Below, in pieces: positions 17,207 through 26,234 of a DNA stretch of 64,000 nt. Under the pieces are notes generated by a model that worked only from the letters and a program-made list of their open reading frames with translations, did no database searches and had not been told where the DNA came from. The stretch is from positions 3,224,001 to 3,288,000 of the forward strand of contig NZ_CP123584.1 of the NCBI RefSeq assembly GCF_045277565.1, read 5' to 3'. A program made the translations under genes and the position numbers. Each line of letters opens with the position of its first letter. The first letter of the stretch is position 1. This DNA is from Aliisedimentitalea scapharcae (GTDB lineage Bacteria > Pseudomonadota > Alphaproteobacteria > Rhodobacterales > Rhodobacteraceae).

Positions 17207-18556
17207 ATGTTTGACAAGATCCTGATTGCCAACCGCGGAGAAATCGCCTTACGCGTGATCCGGGCTGCGCGCGAGATGGGCATAGGTTCAGTAGCCGTGC
17301 ATTCAACCGCAGATGCGGACGCGATGCATGTGCGAATGGCAGACGAATCCGTCTGTATCGGACCGCCTTCGAGCACCCAAAGCTATCTGTCGATCCCGGC
17401 CATAATCTCGGCCTGTGAAATCACCGGTGCCCAGGCGATTCATCCCGGGTATGGCTTTTTGTCCGAAAACGCCAATTTTGTGCAGATCGTCCAGGACCAC
17501 GGGCTGACGTTCATTGGCCCCACTGCTGAACACATTCGAATCATGGGCGATAAAATCACCGCCAAGGATACGATGAAGGCCCTTGGGGTTCCTTGTGTGC
17601 CTGGCAGTGACGGTGGTGTTGCAACCCTGGAAGAGGCTGAAAAACTGGGAGCTGAAATCGGCTATCCGGTGATCATCAAGGCAACCGCCGGTGGCGGCGG
17701 CAAGGGCATGAAAGTGGCGCAGACTGCCGCAGACATGAAGTCCGCTTTTCAGACTGCACGTGCCGAGGGCAAGAGCAACTTTGGCAACGATGAAGTCTAT
17801 ATCGAAAAATACCTGACCACGCCGCGTCACATCGAAATCCAGGTCTTTGGCGATGGCAAGGGCAAGGCCGTCCATCTGGGCGAACGCGATTGTTCGCTGC
17901 AACGCCGCCACCAGAAGGTGTTCGAAGAGGCCCCCGGCCCCAGCATTTCACCCGAGGAACGTGCCCGGATCGGCAAAGTCTGTGCGGATGCGGTTGCCAA
18001 TATCAATTACATCGGTGCCGGCACCATCGAGTTCCTGTACGAAAATGGCGAATTCTATTTCATCGAAATGAACACCCGCTTGCAGGTGGAGCACCCGGTG
18101 ACCGAAGGCATCTTTGGTGTTGATCTGGTGCGGGAGCAGATCAGGGTTGCGGCGGGGTTGCCGATGTCGTTCACCCAGGACGATCTGGTGATCAACGGCC
18201 ATTCGATCGAAGTGCGCATCAACGCGGAACGCCTGCCCAATTTTTCCCCCTGCCCGGGCCGGATCAGCCAATATCATGCCCCGGGCGGTTTGGGTGTTCG
18301 GATGGATTCGGCGCTGTATGACGGGTATTCCATCCCACCCTATTATGATTCTCTGATCGGCAAGCTGATCGTGCAGGGGCGCGATCGTCCCGAAGCGCTG
18401 GCACGTCTGAACCGGGCGCTGGGTGAGTTGATCGTCGACGGGGTCGATACCACTGTTCCGCTGTTTCACGCGCTGTTGCAGGAACCTGACATCCACGCGG
18501 GCACCTACAATATTCACTGGCTGGAGCAATGGCTTGAGGCCAATTTGCCGGAATAA
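17207..18556 (+). CDS. accC: Acetyl-CoA carboxylase biotin carboxylase subunit
   Basis: 449 residues, ATP-grasp enzyme that carboxylates the biotin of AccB. N-terminal KILIANRGEIALRVIRA, glycine-rich ATP lid KATAGGGGKGMK, and catalytic EMNTRLQVEHPVTE are intact. The start at 17207 gives the standard length; the frame continues upstream into accB without meaning. Shares its fold with the N-terminal third of Pyc at 2189-5632. Confidence 0.98.
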   Translation: MFDKILIANRGEIALRVIRAAREMGIGSVAVHSTADADAMHVRMADESVCIGPPSSTQSYLSIPAIISACEITGAQAIHPGYGFLSENANFVQIVQDHGLTFIGPTAEHIRIMGDKITAKDTMKALGVPCVPGSDGGVATLEEAEKLGAEIGYPVIIKATAGGGGKGMKVAQTAADMKSAFQTARAEGKSNFGNDEVYIEKYLTTPRHIEIQVFGDGKGKAVHLGERDCSLQRRHQKVFEEAPGPSISPEERARIGKVCADAVANINYIGAGTIEFLYENGEFYFIEMNTRLQVEHPVTEGIFGVDLVREQIRVAAGLPMSFTQDDLVINGHSIEVRINAERLPNFSPCPGRISQYHAPGGLGVRMDSALYDGYSIPPYYDSLIGKLIVQGRDRPEALARLNRALGELIVDGVDTTVPLFHALLQEPDIHAGTYNIHWLEQWLEANLPE

Positions 18557-18634
18557 GCCGCGCTGTTTCGATGTCAGCGGTGCGTGCCAGCACGCACCCT
18601 ACATCGGCAGTGCCCCGGATTTCGGGGAGCCGAG

Positions 18635-19270
18635 ATGACCCTGACTCCCGAATTGTTGTTGCATGGTTATTCCATCGGCGTTTTTCCAATGGCAGAGCAC
18701 AGGGATGATCCGGACGTCTTTTGGGTCGACCCCAAGAGACGCGGCGTGTTCCCGCTGAACAGATTTCATATCTCACGTTCACTGGCGCGCAGCCTGCGGC
18801 GACAGGATTATCAGATCACCGTAGATCAGGATTTTGCCGGGGTTGTCGATGCCTGCGCTGATCGCGCCGATACCTGGATCAGTCAGGAAATACGCGCACT
18901 TTACATCGCGTTGCATGACATGGGCTGCGCACATTCCGTCGAAGTTCGCGACCCGGGCGGCCGGTTGATTGGCGGCGTTTATGGTGTGGTTCTGGGGGCC
19001 GCCTTTTTTGGCGAGAGCATGTTTTCCCGGCGTACGGATGCTTCAAAGATCGCTTTGGCCCATCTGGTTGATCGGTTGCGTCGGGCCAAATTCACCTTGT
19101 TTGACACCCAATTCATCACCGATCATCTCGCCTCACTGGGCGCAGAGGAAATCAGCAGGGCCGCCTATCATCGTCAACTGCGTACCGCCATAGACAGCGC
19201 GGCGCATTTCCTTGCCCCCGCCATAGCGCCCGCTCAGGACGTCATACAGCGCAACACCCAGATGTCATAA
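18635..19270 (+). CDS. aat: Leucyl/phenylalanyl-tRNA-protein transferase
   Basis: 211 residues. It transfers Leu or Phe from tRNA to N-terminal Lys/Arg of proteins, marking them for ClpAP (N-degron pathway). Family marks: GYSIGVFPMAE, FWVDPKRRGVFPL, GGVYGVVLGAAFFGESMFSR, FTLFDTQFITDHLASLGAEEI. Start at 18635 after CGGGGAGCCGAG. Same direction as accBC. Its last 37 bases overlap the end of the convergent DUF2155 gene. Confidence 0.96.
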   Translation: MTLTPELLLHGYSIGVFPMAEHRDDPDVFWVDPKRRGVFPLNRFHISRSLARSLRRQDYQITVDQDFAGVVDACADRADTWISQEIRALYIALHDMGCAHSVEVRDPGGRLIGGVYGVVLGAAFFGESMFSRRTDASKIALAHLVDRLRRAKFTLFDTQFITDHLASLGAEEISRAAYHRQLRTAIDSAAHFLAPAIAPAQDVIQRNTQMS

Positions 19271-19614
19271 CGCGCGTGATCCAGCGCGTTCAGCGCGGGT
19301 GAAGATGCAACCATCCACCCTTCGAACTGCACTTGTCCGGACTCTGGATCGCGTATGATCAAAAAGGCAAAAGCATCCCCTGTCGGGTTGTCCGCCGGAT
19401 ATCGACATTCGCCCAGCGTAACCAGCAGCCCCAGCATTTCGGCTGTCGCACCATTCAACAGTTCGAAATCAGCGGTTTTCCCGTTAACCTTGTCGAGCCC
19501 CCGTAGCACCGCGCCCTGCCCGACCGTGGCCGGCTTGGTGGCCTCCTGTGCGATCCCAGGCCCCGAGGTCAGGCATAGGCAGGCGAGGAGACAGGCCGAT
19601 ACCAGCCGTTTCAC
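19234..19614 (-). CDS. DUF2155 periplasmic protein
   Basis: 126 residues with a signal peptide (MKRLVSACLLACLCLTSGPG, cleavage near residue 22). The body (VLRGLDKVNGKTADFELLNG ... FEGWMVASSPALNALDHARYDIWVLRC) is the DUF2155 family, common in alphaproteobacteria. Two cysteines (about 93 and 123) could form a disulfide. It overlaps the mlaD stop by four bases, so the pair is co-transcribed, pointing to an envelope role with the Mla lipid transport system. No known activity. Confidence 0.88.
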   Translation of the reverse strand: MKRLVSACLLACLCLTSGPGIAQEATKPATVGQGAVLRGLDKVNGKTADFELLNGATAEMLGLLVTLGECRYPADNPTGDAFAFLIIRDPESGQVQFEGWMVASSPALNALDHARYDIWVLRCMTS

Positions 19615-20063
19615 CCTTCGTCCCCGCTTCCGGAAACGAATTTCAACAGCAGAGAGATCAGGCTGACAGACCCCTGTGTGTCCAGAATTTCATCACCGGC
19701 CTCCAATGCAAAGGGAGATCCGCCCGGCATGATTTCAACAAAATTCCCACCCAACAGGCCTTCAGAGGCGACCACGACGGCGCTGTCATCGGGGATTTCG
19801 ATCCCCTGCCTGACAGAAAACTCTGTATCGGCGCGAAACGTTTCGGGGTTCAGGTCGACGCCGGTCACGGTTCCGATCTTGACGCCTGCCAGCCGCACAT
19901 CAGTGCCAACGCTGACACCTTCGATCGACCGGAAGGACGCATTCAGCGCATAGCTTTCGCCACCGCTGGACAGACCGGCGGCCTGCCCGGCATAAACGGC
20001 AAACCCGATGGCAGCCGCCAATACGACGCCGCCAACCAGAACTTCGGTTGTGTTATGAGACAT
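19611..20063 (-). CDS. mlaD: Outer-membrane lipid asymmetry transporter substrate-binding protein MlaD
   Basis: 150 residues: one N-terminal transmembrane helix (about 8-30) followed by an MCE domain (LNASFRSIEGVSVGTDVRLA, GVKIGTVTGVDL, EGLLGGNFVEIMPGG). MlaD hexamers ride on the MlaFE ABC transporter in the inner membrane and pass phospholipids. The mlaFE genes are not in this window. Followed, with overlap, by DUF2155, and preceded by the NDUFA12 gene with a 21-bp gap. Confidence 0.92.
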   Translation of the reverse strand: MSHNTTEVLVGGVVLAAAIGFAVYAGQAAGLSSGGESYALNASFRSIEGVSVGTDVRLAGVKIGTVTGVDLNPETFRADTEFSVRQGIEIPDDSAVVVASEGLLGGNFVEIMPGGSPFALEAGDEILDTQGSVSLISLLLKFVSGSGDEG

Positions 20064-20084
20064 GGTGCGCTGCCATCCGATCCC

Positions 20085-20471
20085 TTATTCAGGGCTCCAG
20101 GCTTCGTAATCGGCGCGATTTGCCGGTTCCTTGCCGCTGCGGATCGACCCTGCAGGCGCATAGGCCAACATGGTTCCGGTCAGGTTTTCCTGATGCGGTT
20201 TTTCCCAGGCCTTGTGCTTCAGCGGGGTCTTGGAGGGCAGTTCTTTGAACGTATGGTGCAACCAGCCATGCCAATCGGGGCTGACGCGCGAGGCTTCGGC
20301 TTCGCCATTGAACATCACCCAACGCCGGGTGTCGTCAGCGTTGCGATAGAACACGTTGCCCTGTTCATCCTCGCCCACTTTTGTGCCTTTGCGGGCTGTA
20401 TAGATCTGGGTGTTCAACGTCGAGCCGTTCCACCAGGTTACAGCGCGCAGCAGAGTGTTCAGGATTCCCAT
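20085..20471 (-). CDS. NADH:ubiquinone oxidoreductase subunit NDUFA12 (B17.2-like)
   Basis: 128 residues from ATG 20471, preceded by GGAGGTACCC. Family text: WWNGSTLNTQIYTARKGTKV, VFYRNADDTRRWVMFNGEAE, SPDWHGWLHHTFKELPS. This is an accessory subunit of complex I shared by alphaproteobacteria and mitochondria, acting on the matrix/cytoplasmic side during assembly or stabilisation. It is placed outside the nuo operon, as is common in this group. Confidence 0.94.
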   Translation of the reverse strand: MGILNTLLRAVTWWNGSTLNTQIYTARKGTKVGEDEQGNVFYRNADDTRRWVMFNGEAEASRVSPDWHGWLHHTFKELPSKTPLKHKAWEKPHQENLTGTMLAYAPAGSIRSGKEPANRADYEAWSPE

Positions 20472-20580
20472 GGGTACCTCCGAAGTGTTTGCATTGTGAT
20501 ATGACGCAATTCGCGACCGAGGTCCAGAGACGCTTGCCCGGATCCGGGAGTGAGAGCGCCACATTTTGACGCGTGGAACC

Positions 20581-20608
20581 CCGGACCGGCAGCAGATCGC
20601 CGGTCCGG
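20581..20608. terminator. Hairpin after the first ridA gene
   Basis: Perfect 10-bp stem CCGGACCGGC / GCCGGTCCGG with an 8-base loop. No T tract on either side, so its strength as a terminator is uncertain. It lies between ridA (ends 20619) and the NDUFA12 gene. Confidence 0.55.
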
Positions 20609-20618
20609 CCTGTATTCA

Positions 20619-20984
20619 TCACGCGTCAGCAGGGGCCAAAGCGGTGAGTTCGATTTCAATACGGAATTTTGGATCGATCAGATTGCATTCGACCATGGTT
20701 GCCGCTGGCGGATTCGCACCAAAAGTTTCCGCCAGAATCGGCAGGCAGGGAGTGAATTCGGCCGCGTCCGGAAGATAGTAGTTTACCCGCACCGCATCGG
20801 CCAATGTGGCACCTGCCTGTTCCAGGGCCCAGCGGATGGTATCCAGTGCTGATTTGCACTGGTCCTCGACTGTGTCGCCCTGGCCCACGGTTCCGGCCAC
20901 GTGCACAAAGCCGCCCGCGACGACTGCGCGGCAATAGCCCGCTTTGGCTTCGAATTCTCCACCCGAAGAAATACGTTTGATCAT
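20619..20984 (-). CDS. RidA-family protein, divergent (lacks the key arginine)
   Basis: 121 residues of the RidA/YjgF/UK114 fold. Aligned with E. coli RidA (PARSCVEVA...VKIEIE), the substrate-binding Arg105 is replaced by Ala95 (PPAATMVEC) while the Glu120 equivalent, Glu110 (FRIEIE), remains. Canonical RidA hydrolyses 2-aminoacrylate and other enamines; members without this arginine fall in other Rid groups and probably act on other substrates. Located between clpX and the NDUFA12 gene, same strand, after the clpX terminator. Confidence 0.87.
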   Translation of the reverse strand: MIKRISSGGEFEAKAGYCRAVVAGGFVHVAGTVGQGDTVEDQCKSALDTIRWALEQAGATLADAVRVNYYLPDAAEFTPCLPILAETFGANPPAATMVECNLIDPKFRIEIELTALAPADA

Positions 20985-21001
20985 CTTAGTTCCTCCACAT
21001 G

Positions 21002-21026
21002 AAAAACGGCGCGGAAACCCGCGCCG
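21002..21026 (-). terminator. Intrinsic terminator of clpX
   Basis: Read on the minus strand: stem CGGCGCGG / CCGCGCCG (8 bp, 4-base loop) followed by five T residues, 25 bp after the clpX stop. Confidence 0.85.
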
Positions 21027-21050
21027 CTCTTGTCAGATCAATTGTCTGTC

Positions 21051-22319
21051 TCAGCCTGCCGAAACTGGCTCTTTTTCCGCATCTGCATGGATCATCAAAG
21101 GTTGTGCCGTCGACGTCACCGCCTCTTCGTTGACAACAACCTTGGTCACACTTTCCATGCCCGGCAAATCGAACATGGTATCCAGCAGGATGTCTTCCAG
21201 AATGGAGCGCAAGCCCCGGGCACCGGTTTTACGCTCGATGGCCTTTTTGGCGATGGCGCTCAGGGCATCTTCGGTAAAGTCCAGCTCGGTCTCTTCGATT
21301 TCAAAGAGGCGCTGATATTGTTTGACCAGCGCGTTCTTGGGCTGTGTCAGAATGGTAACCAGCGCGTCTTCGTCCAGATCCTCGAGCGTTGCCAGAACCG
21401 GCAGACGGCCAACGAATTCCGGAATCAAACCGAATTTCAACAGGTCCTCTGGCTCCAGATCCTGAAAAATCTCGCCCACACCACGTTCGTCATTGTCGCG
21501 CACATCTGCGCCAAAGCCCATGGCCGAACCCTTGCCCCGCTGAGCGATGATCTTGTCGAGCCCGGCAAAGGCACCGCCACAGATGAACAGGATGTTGGTG
21601 GTGTCGACCTGCAGGAACTCCTGCTGCGGATGTTTGCGCCCACCTTGCGGTGGAACCGAAGCCACAGTGCCTTCCATCAGTTTCAGCAACGCCTGCTGAA
21701 CCCCTTCGCCCGACACATCGCGGGTGATTGACGGATTCTCGGACTTGCGAGTGATCTTGTCGACTTCGTCGATATAGACGATGCCCCGCTGTGCGCGTTC
21801 CACATTGTATTCGCTGGATTGCAGCAGTTTGAGAATGATGTTTTCCACATCCTCGCCCACATAACCAGCTTCGGTCAGCGTGGTCGCATCCGCCATTGTG
21901 AACGGCACATCCAGAATCCGCGCCAGCGTCTGAGCCAACAGCGTCTTGCCGCACCCGGTCGGGCCAATCAGCAGAATGTTGGATTTCGCCAACTCAATAT
22001 CTGACCCCGCCTTTTGAGCGTGATTGAGACGCTTGTAGTGGTTGTGGACCGCCACAGACAGGACCCGTTTTGCGGTGGCCTGACCAATCACATAGTCGTC
22101 CAGAACATCACAGATGTCCTTGGGCGTGGGCACCCCATCCGAAGACTTGAGCCCCGAGGCCTTGGTCTCTTCTCGGATGATATCCATGCACAATTCGACA
22201 CATTCATCGCAAATGAACACGGTCGGCCCGGCGATCAGCTTGCGCACCTCGTGCTGGCTCTTGCCGCAGAAGCTGCAATAGAGCGTGTTCTTGCTGTCAC
22301 CACTTGAATTCGTTGCCAT
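21051..22319 (-). CDS. clpX: ATP-dependent Clp protease ATP-binding subunit ClpX
   Basis: 422 residues, AAA+ unfoldase of ClpXP. N-terminal C4 zinc-binding domain with Cys15, Cys18, Cys37 and Cys40 (YCSFCGK ... FICDECVELC), Walker A GPTGCGKT, Walker B GIVYIDEVDKI, pore loop AGYVGED and sensor/RKH region are intact. Start at 22319 gives standard length; the longer frame is not conserved. Located downstream of clpP, the usual order. Confidence 0.98.
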   Translation of the reverse strand: MATNSSGDSKNTLYCSFCGKSQHEVRKLIAGPTVFICDECVELCMDIIREETKASGLKSSDGVPTPKDICDVLDDYVIGQATAKRVLSVAVHNHYKRLNHAQKAGSDIELAKSNILLIGPTGCGKTLLAQTLARILDVPFTMADATTLTEAGYVGEDVENIILKLLQSSEYNVERAQRGIVYIDEVDKITRKSENPSITRDVSGEGVQQALLKLMEGTVASVPPQGGRKHPQQEFLQVDTTNILFICGGAFAGLDKIIAQRGKGSAMGFGADVRDNDERGVGEIFQDLEPEDLLKFGLIPEFVGRLPVLATLEDLDEDALVTILTQPKNALVKQYQRLFEIEETELDFTEDALSAIAKKAIERKTGARGLRSILEDILLDTMFDLPGMESVTKVVVNEEAVTSTAQPLMIHADAEKEPVSAG

Positions 22320-22459
22320 ACCTAACCTTTCAGGCTTCGTCATCTGCCCAAGGTCCCGCAAAAATCGGCGGGACCCCGTTTCATCATCAGCTTAGGACAG
22401 GGTTCCGGTGGCTACAATCGCAAATTGCGTCATAAACCTCATAACCTTCCCCAACCACC

Positions 22460-23092
22460 TCAGCTTTCTGCGTCGTCGCCCTTGGCCCGGTTTTCGACGA
22501 TCTCATCGATCAATCCAAAATCCTTGGCGTCCTCAGGAGACATAAAGTTGTCACGCTCCAGCGCGTTTTCAACCTTTTTGAGTCCCTGCCCCGTGTGTTT
22601 CACGTAGATTTCATTCAACCGACGCTTCAGCTTTAGGGTTTCTTCGGCGTGGATCATGATGTCGGTCGCCTGACCCTGGTACCCACCGGATGGCTGATGC
22701 ACCATGACGCGGCTGTTGGGCAGCGAAAAGCGCATGCCCGGCGCCCCGGCCGCCAACAACAGCGATCCCATCGATGCCGCCTGGCCGATTACCAGGGTCG
22801 ATACTTTGGGTTTGATGTACTGCATGGTGTCATAGATCGACAAACCAGACGTCACAACGCCACCGGGGCTGTTGATGTACATGCTGATTTCCTTGGTCGG
22901 ATTCTCCGCCTCAAGGTGCAACAACTGCGCCACGATCAGCGATGACATGCCATCATGCACCGGCCCATTCAGAAAAATGATCCGCTCCTTGAGCAGGCGC
23001 GAAAAGATATCATAGGCCCGTTCGCCCCGGCTGGTCTGTTCAACAACCATGGGGACAAGGGTATTCATGTAGAATTCATTGGGATCATGCAT
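22460..23092 (-). CDS. clpP: ATP-dependent Clp protease proteolytic subunit
   Basis: 210 residues; catalytic triad Ser107 (GQAASMGS), His132 (MVHQPSGG) and Asp181 (ERDNFMSPEDA). Start at 23092 (MHDPNEFYMN) chosen over the frame start at 23128, which gives an unusual extension. It makes the serine protease barrel used by ClpX and, with the Aat N-degron pathway, ClpA. 140 bp separate it from clpX. Confidence 0.97.
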   Translation of the reverse strand: MHDPNEFYMNTLVPMVVEQTSRGERAYDIFSRLLKERIIFLNGPVHDGMSSLIVAQLLHLEAENPTKEISMYINSPGGVVTSGLSIYDTMQYIKPKVSTLVIGQAASMGSLLLAAGAPGMRFSLPNSRVMVHQPSGGYQGQATDIMIHAEETLKLKRRLNEIYVKHTGQGLKKVENALERDNFMSPEDAKDFGLIDEIVENRAKGDDAES

Positions 23093-23369
23093 AGAATTTG
23101 CCTGCTTTGATGGACTGACCGGGACCATACCCGAAACTGCGTTACCCGAGTCTTAGTATTGCCCAATGGGGCCTGCAAGGGGCAGGCACAGAATTTGCAC
23201 CCCCAACTTGGCCTGCAACGTGTCGCAAACTGTCAAACCCCCGTCGAAAAGACACGGTCAACGGGGCGTCGATGGTCGTAGGTCGGTGCAGATCGCAACA
23301 CGATTGCGCGGTGTGGCACCTGCCAGCTGACCCAACCGGGTTCAGTCCAGGTTTGAGAGAGAGTTGCGG

Positions 23370-24377
23370 ATGGATTATGATGGTTTCATCCAGAAAGGGG
23401 CAGCTGCCAAGCTGGCTGTGCCCTTTACCGGAGCGCCCCAGGATTTTTATTTCCTGCTGTTGCCCAAGGCAACGATGCTGCCGGTTGCCGCTGCGATTGA
23501 ACCGCTTCGGATCGCCAACCAGGTCACCAATACCGAATTGTACCGCTGGTACATCATGACCGAAGACGGCGAACCGGTGAAATGTTCCAACGGGATGACT
23601 GTGACACCGGACCTGGCATTGCAACCGTTGCCATCAGATGCGGTGGGGTTCGTATGCTCTGGCGTTGAACCGCATACCTCGGCCAGCGAAATCACCCTGA
23701 ACTGGCTGCGCCGCGAACATCGGTTCGGGCGCCGTCTGGGCGGGATCTGTACCGGAGCATTCGCCCTGGCCCAGGCCGGACTGTTGCGCGAACAGCCCTT
23801 TACGCTGCATTGGGAAAACCAACCGGGGTTTGTGGAAATGTTCCCGCGGCTGACCCCCTCGCCCAATATTTTTGAAATCGTGGGGCGCCTGTTGACCTGT
23901 GGTGGGGGCAATGCCGCCACCGACATGATGCTGAACCTGATCGAAGAGCGCCACGGCAAAAAGCTGGCCATCATCATTGCCGACATGTGCCTGCATGTCC
24001 GCTCGGGTGGTCAGGCAGCTCCTCAGAAGTCGAATTATGCGGTTGCGATCGGCAGCCGCAACCAACGGCTGCTTTCGGCCTTGCAGCTGATGCAGGATTC
24101 GATCGAAGAACCGCTGTCGATCGGCGAGCTCTGCGACCAGCTGGATATTTCGCGTCGGCAACTGGAGCGCCTGTTTTCGCGCTATCTGAACGAAAGTCCG
24201 ATGCATGTGTATTTCGACATGCGCCTGTCGCATGCCTATGCGTTGATGAATGAAACCGCCATGTCCGTGACCGAAATCGCCCTGGCGTCGGGGTTCAATT
24301 CGGCGACACATTTTTCCCGCCAGTTCAAACGAAAATTCGGGGCCTCACCGCATTTCTTTCGCAAGGGATGGTCATAA
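23370..24377 (+). CDS. GlxA-family AraC transcriptional regulator with DJ-1/PfpI-like domain
   Basis: 335 residues from ATG 23370 (GAGAGAG just before; a TTG at 23364 is possible). The N-terminal half is a class I amidotransferase-like domain (FYFLLLPKATMLPVAAAIEP, GGICTGAFALAQAGLL with Cys at the elbow, LLTCGGGNAATDMML). The C-terminal part from about 230 carries two AraC helix-turn-helix motifs (LSIGELCDQLDISRRQLERL, SVTEIALASGFNSATHFSRQ). Relatives (GbdR, CdhR, ArgR) sense quaternary amines or amino acids. Target genes unknown; it is divergent from clpP. Confidence 0.9.
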   Translation: MDYDGFIQKGAAAKLAVPFTGAPQDFYFLLLPKATMLPVAAAIEPLRIANQVTNTELYRWYIMTEDGEPVKCSNGMTVTPDLALQPLPSDAVGFVCSGVEPHTSASEITLNWLRREHRFGRRLGGICTGAFALAQAGLLREQPFTLHWENQPGFVEMFPRLTPSPNIFEIVGRLLTCGGGNAATDMMLNLIEERHGKKLAIIIADMCLHVRSGGQAAPQKSNYAVAIGSRNQRLLSALQLMQDSIEEPLSIGELCDQLDISRRQLERLFSRYLNESPMHVYFDMRLSHAYALMNETAMSVTEIALASGFNSATHFSRQFKRKFGASPHFFRKGWS

Positions 24378-24450
24378 CCGGGCGGTCGTGACTCTGGGTT
24401 CGATTTGACCTACAAGCCACCGCCTGACCCCCTAACCTGTGGCCGTACCG

Positions 24451-26112
24451 ATGACCGAACACCGCTCCGAACTGTTGATGCCTGCGGGCAACCTGCGCAA
24501 GCTGAAGATGGCAATCCTGTATGGGGCCGACGCCGTCTATCTGGGCACGCCGGACATGTCGCTGCGCACCAAATCCGAATTCTCGCTGGATGATGTGATC
24601 GAAGGGGTCCAATTCTGCCACGATCACGGGCGGCGCGCCTACCTGACGCTGAACCTGTTTTCCCACAACAAAGACATTCCCAAGCTGGATGAATACATCG
24701 ACACCGTCCGCAAGGTGCAGCCCGACGGGTTGATCATCGCCGACCCCGGTGTGTTCCAATACGTAAAGGAACGCGCCCCGGAAATCCCCCTGCATGTCTC
24801 CACACAGGCCAATATCTGCTCCTGGCTGTCGGTGAAATTCTGGCAGGATCAGGGTGCCGATCTGGTGGTGTTGGCGCGCGAGGTTTCTTATCCGGAACTG
24901 GTTGAAATTCGAGAGAAATGCCCAGACATCAAGATTGAATCCTTTGTACATGGCGCCATGTGCATGACCTATTCGGGGCGGTGTCTGTTGTCGAATTTCA
25001 TGGCGGAACGGGGTGCCAATCAGGGCAATTGCGCCAATTCCTGCCGCTGGAACTATGGTGTGCGGATGCGTCTGAAAGACGGCACCGTGCAGGAGCTGGA
25101 GATCAACGAAGACAACGCCCATCTGTTCGAATTCCTGCTCGAAGAGGGCTGTCGCCCAGGTGAGCTGATGCCCATCGAAGAGGACGGGCGGGGGTCATAT
25201 ATCCTGAACTCACGCGATTTGTGCATCATGCCGAAACTGGATGATTACCTGAAAATCGGCGTCGACAGTCTCAAGGTCGAAGGCCGCGGCAAGTCCGAAT
25301 ATTACGCCGCCGTGGTGGCGCGCGCTTATCGGATGGCGATCGACGATTATTATGCCGATCCGGACAATTGGAGCCCGAAGCCTTATATGCGCGAATTGGA
25401 GGCGGTGGGGAACCGGGGCTACACGCTGGCCTTCCACGATGGCCGTCTCTCCAATCTCGCACATGATTACGAACACACCGCGTCGCTGGCACAGTGGGAA
25501 TATGCCGGTGTGGTGACCAAGGTCACCGACGATGCTTTTCACGTGCTGGTCAAATCCAAATTGACCGCCGGAGAGGTTCTGGAGTTCGTCTCGCCCCTGT
25601 CTCGCGACACAGTTCTGCTGCGAGTCTATGATTTCGAACTGACCAAAAACGGAAGCCGCGTCAACGTGGTGCACGGCAGTACCCAGTCGGTTATCCGCCT
25701 GCCCTTTTCCCTGTTCGACCACGAAGACATCGCGGATCTCAAGGCCCGTTTCCCGACCTATTCCGTGCTGCGCAAGGAACGCGCCCTAACCGATGAGCAA
25801 TGGAACCGGGTGCGGTTTGACAAATTGACCCAGGCGCTGGAAGTCACCGGACAGGAGAACCCCAAGGCCTATGCGCGCCGCCGCGATGCGCTGGCCGACA
25901 GCGTGGCCCAGGACCACAACGAAAAGCGGTTCAAGACCAACCGCGTGGGTGTGGAGGGCTGCTGTGGCAAAGGATGCAACGGCTGTTTGATCTTCTGGCA
26001 AGGCGAGGAGTACGCCAAGGCCCGCGAGATCCTGCAAAAGCGCAAACAGGGCGAAATGCTGAGCCGCGCCGAGGCGACGGAGTTCAAGATGCCCAGTGGG
26101 CAATACGCCTGA
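24451..26112 (+). CDS. Peptidase U32 family protein (TrhP/RlhA type RNA hydroxylation)
   Basis: 553 residues from ATG 24451; a GTG four codons upstream is the alternative. U32 marks: ELLMPAGNLRKLKMAILYGADAVYLG at the start, DLVVLAREVSYPELVEI, the FVHGAMCMTYSGRCLLSNF and NQGNCANSCRWNYG cysteine region, and a late GCCGKGCNGC cluster near residue 510, which may complete an iron-sulfur site. Family members TrhP and RlhA hydroxylate tRNA U34 and 23S rRNA C2501 in a prephenate-dependent way. Length lies between TrhP and RlhA, so the target is open. Confidence 0.85.
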   Translation: MTEHRSELLMPAGNLRKLKMAILYGADAVYLGTPDMSLRTKSEFSLDDVIEGVQFCHDHGRRAYLTLNLFSHNKDIPKLDEYIDTVRKVQPDGLIIADPGVFQYVKERAPEIPLHVSTQANICSWLSVKFWQDQGADLVVLAREVSYPELVEIREKCPDIKIESFVHGAMCMTYSGRCLLSNFMAERGANQGNCANSCRWNYGVRMRLKDGTVQELEINEDNAHLFEFLLEEGCRPGELMPIEEDGRGSYILNSRDLCIMPKLDDYLKIGVDSLKVEGRGKSEYYAAVVARAYRMAIDDYYADPDNWSPKPYMRELEAVGNRGYTLAFHDGRLSNLAHDYEHTASLAQWEYAGVVTKVTDDAFHVLVKSKLTAGEVLEFVSPLSRDTVLLRVYDFELTKNGSRVNVVHGSTQSVIRLPFSLFDHEDIADLKARFPTYSVLRKERALTDEQWNRVRFDKLTQALEVTGQENPKAYARRRDALADSVAQDHNEKRFKTNRVGVEGCCGKGCNGCLIFWQGEEYAKAREILQKRKQGEMLSRAEATEFKMPSGQYA

Positions 26113-26166
26113 TCAGACGCACAACAGTGCCGTCGGGCGGACATTTTCTTACCCAAGAAAATGACC

Positions 26167-26214
26167 AATAAAATTAGCAATTTTATTAGGCGGAATTTTA
26201 TTGAAAAATTCCGC
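26167..26214. terminator. Two A+T-rich hairpins between convergent genes
   Basis: First: AATAAAATT / AATTTTATT (9 bp, loop AGC, 26167-26187). Second: GCGGAATTTT / AAAATTCCGC (10 bp, loop ATTGA, 26190-26214). The A+T content is far above the surroundings. Placed between the convergent U32 and RidA genes, they probably stop transcription from both sides. Confidence 0.75.
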
Positions 26215-26234
26215 GCCGCCCGGCGATCTCAACC

